The notes under the pieces are model-generated. The model had not been told where the DNA came from. It searched no databases and saw only the letters and a program-made list of their open reading frames with translations. A DNA stretch of 64,000 nucleotides from Saururus chinensis (Eukaryota; Streptophyta; Magnoliopsida; Piperales; Saururaceae), in assembly GCA_035235625.1 (NCBI GenBank), contig CP141145.1, positions 3,286,001-3,350,000 of the forward strand, in the 5' to 3' direction. A program made the position numbers and the translations under genes. Below are positions 62,001-64,000 of this stretch, in pieces. How positions within the stretch are numbered: the first letter of the stretch is position 1; each line of letters begins with the position of its first letter.

Positions 62001-62339
62001 TGATAATAGAACATTATGTATGGTGGTTCTTATTTTAGACATGTGTATATCTTATATTTTTAGATGTGTTTAAGACTTTCTGATTCAAGCCATGTGTGTT
62101 GGCTCCGGATTCTCAGTATGTAGGTGTAACACTTGTGGACTAGTTTTGAGTTAAAGTCCTCTTTTATTTTCCTTATTTCTCTTGCACAAAGGTTTAAAGG
62201 TGCACACTCCGTATGTGAAATTCACTTGATAAAGGGGTTAATGTCTTTCGCTATGTTAAACCAACTTTGTCACCCTTGTGCGCTTCGATCGTCTTTTGCA
62301 CGGGTTAGGCTCGGGTTGGGTGGGTGCCGGGGCATGACA
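59018..62339 (+). repeat. 3' LTR, family 2
   Basis: 3322 bp, starting TGTAAGATCTCTAAACTCG and ending GGGGCATGACA; the right target site AAGTA is at 62340-62344. Confidence 0.88.
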
Positions 62340-62344
62340 AAGTA

Positions 62345-62630
62345 TGTGTGTACGTGTGGACTAATACTTTAATTAGTAGTCCTTTATTGCTCATTTTGCT
62401 TTTGTACAAAGTATATGTGCTGAACTTCGTAGTGTTCTACCCAGTGATGGGTTAAGTCTTCATCAATTAAACTATACCTCATCACATGTGCACGACTTTG
62501 TTAAAGACCAAATTAGTTCATGTAATGCTTCTTAAATGAATGGGGTGTGAGGTTAAAAAAGATTTAGATAATGCTAGCAACATTGAATTCCATTAGTTGA
62601 TTGTTTTTTTGTTTGCTTCCATGGTGTGCT
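62345..62630 (+). mobile_element. LTR family 1, continuation (locus B)
   Basis: Collinear with 13190-13480. Confidence 0.45.
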
Positions 62631-62637
62631 TCTTGAA

Positions 62638-63039
62638 GCTAGCGACACTTTCTAATAAGCATCACTAATAGTCTTGCTATTAGAGGTGCTTATATCAAAA
62701 CGTCCCTAATATTTGTACCATTAGCGAGAAAAGCGTCACTAATAGTTATTATTTTTTTATTTATTTTCAAAATTTGTATCTATTAGTGACACTTTATTAA
62801 AAGTGTCATAAATAGTATTAGAGAGGCTTTGATATAAGCATTGCTAATAGTAGTACTATTAGACACGATTTTAAAAAGTATTGCTAATAGTAGTATTATT
62901 AGCAATGCTTTTTAAAAAGACTCACTACTAGTGATAAATTTTGCAACGCTTTCATATGTATTGCAAATAGTTGTTTTCAGTGATGTTTGTTATTGCGTCG
63001 CTAATAAAAGTATCACTAACAATCCTTTTTGTTGTAGTG
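62638..63039. mobile_element. CACTA-derived fragment with right terminal repeat (locus B)
   Basis: TATTAGNGACG-type repeats end in TTTTTGTTGTAGTG at 63039, a complete CACTA right terminus, followed by TAT. The left terminus is not recognisable. Collinear with 13485-13884, so the insertion predates the duplication. Confidence 0.65.
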
Positions 63040-63214
63040 TATACTGCAACTCATCTTTGATATCTCTGTGGGAAATAGTAGAAAAACATTATGAATTTAC
63101 CATTAATCTTCAACTCGATGCTTTATATAAACTTCATGGCTTTTTAAGTCAGTTTAGGTCTCTGACTTAAATAAGGAAAACAATTGAAATTGGAATGGCT
63201 TAATTAGGGTAAAA

Positions 63215-63719
63215 TGTCCTTGAAGTGATCGATCGTTCCAAACAACAATTGATCATTCACTATTTGTTTTGTGCATAACTCTTCAGTCGATCGATCTATT
63301 AAAGAAGGCGATCGATCAATAATTTTCCGCTTCATTTTACATAGGGCAAAATCAAGTATGATCGATTGTTCTTATTAACTATATGTCCAACGATTGATCA
63401 ATTACTCTATATTCTTATCATTTTGCCCTTTCTGCCCTTTTTACCCTAAAACCTTATGAAATATCTATTGAAACTTGTTAAAGTAATTTTGGTATATAAA
63501 TATGATTTAAATAAGCTTTAAAAACCTTCAATAGTCATTAGTCTTGATTAATAAGAACTTGTCTGCTCCTATTTTTAAAGTATATCAATTCCAAATCTGA
63601 CTTGATCACTATAACATCTAATCAAATTCCAAAACTCAATACATACATAAGGTTTCTAGACATAATTTTGGTAAAGAAATTAGCCAATAACCTTGTCGCA
63701 TGACTCATATGTTCTTACA
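63215..63719 (-). mobile_element. Copia-type LTR (locus B)
   Basis: On the minus strand it starts TGTAAGAACATATGAG directly after the polypurine tract CCAAAGGGGGAGAT (63720-63734). It is collinear with 14060-14555 and retains more GATCGATC motifs. The outer edge is inferred. Confidence 0.55.
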
Positions 63720-64000
63720 ATCTCCCCCTTTGGATGTTTCTTAGCAAAATACTACTTATTTGAAAATCATAATAAAATTACAACTTTTGACATAGAGCAT
63801 TGACTTTCAAATTATACAAAATAACTTGACACAACAAAGATTTAACATAGACTCATTCAACATAAACTCATTTGAAATTGATCTTGAAAAGCCTTGTATA
63901 ACCCTATACTTATCTTGCACACTTAAAACAATTTTTTTTTGCATAGTACTCTGTAATCAAGTATAAAGATAATCACTTTGACTTTCATCAATCCCTTCTC
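63720..64000 (-). mobile_element. Copia internal remnant, running off the window
   Basis: Collinear with 14556-14840. No coding frame is visible; the window ends within it. Confidence 0.4.

Larger units (their letters stand above)
46655..62339 (+). mobile_element. Tekay/Del-type Ty3/gypsy element with internal deletion, TSD AAGTA
   Basis: The 5' LTR is 46655-58578, interrupted by an inserted element at 48226-56826. The internal region is only 58579-59017, and the 3' LTR is 59018-62339. AAGTA flanks the whole element (46650-46654 and 62340-62344). Each LTR is about 3.32 kb net. The internal piece is the end of pol plus the purine tract. The 5' LTR end joins directly to pol, so the primer site, gag and nearly all of pol have been deleted. 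Confidence 0.85.

Overview
This is a plant nuclear window. It is dominated by nested, decayed transposable elements around two broken host-gene remnants. The evidence for a plant is a terpene synthase pseudogene with the angiosperm exon layout, an R2R3-MYB repeat exon, a methionine-tRNA primer site in an LTR element, chromodomain Ty3/gypsy elements and CACTA elements. The terpene synthase looks like the TPS-a (sesquiterpene synthase) type, and I would guess a magnoliid or similar angiosperm, but the species cannot be read from this. I see no intact protein-coding gene, no tRNA or rRNA gene and no CRISPR array. The long low-complexity reading frames come from GA/CT-rich arrays.

Layout. (1) 1-14.9 kb (locus A) and 38.5-64 kb (locus B) are two copies of one segmental duplication in the same orientation. 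Both carry, in the same order: a unique-looking block, a CACTA-family element, a minus-strand Ty3/gypsy pol remnant, an LTR (family 1) that starts inside that remnant, a second LTR element (family 2) inside the first at an identical AAGTA target site, a CACTA end, and a Copia LTR. In A the family-2 element is a solo LTR. In B it keeps both LTRs, and its 5' LTR is split by a minus-strand Tekay-like element of 8.6 kb (target site TTTTC). (2) 15.6-21.8 kb is a tandem array of about ten units of about 190 bp, interrupted by a 4.4-kb CACTA element (target site ATG). (3) 21.84-27.18 kb is a complete but dead Reina-like chromovirus (332-bp LTRs, target site AAGGT). All five of its in-frame stops are TAG. 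(4) 27.86-30.47 kb holds exons 2-7 of a terpene synthase pseudogene on the minus strand. (5) 31.4-35.4 kb has an LTR end, then the right part of a CACTA element carrying a 1.72-kb solo LTR. (6) 35.4-38.3 kb is low-copy-looking sequence with a diverged internal duplication. (7) 38.35-38.48 kb is an orphan MYB exon beside the start of locus B.

The elements do not work together as a system; they record a history. Insertion order can be read from the nesting and target-site duplications. The most informative points are the paired A/B loci, the TAG-only decay of the Reina element, the arrays of near-perfect palindromes inside the CACTA element, and the combined lesions in the terpene synthase (D-to-A change in DDxxD, stop, frameshifts, no exon 1). 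Boundaries and target sites were read by eye, and element families were assigned from recognised motifs, not searches.
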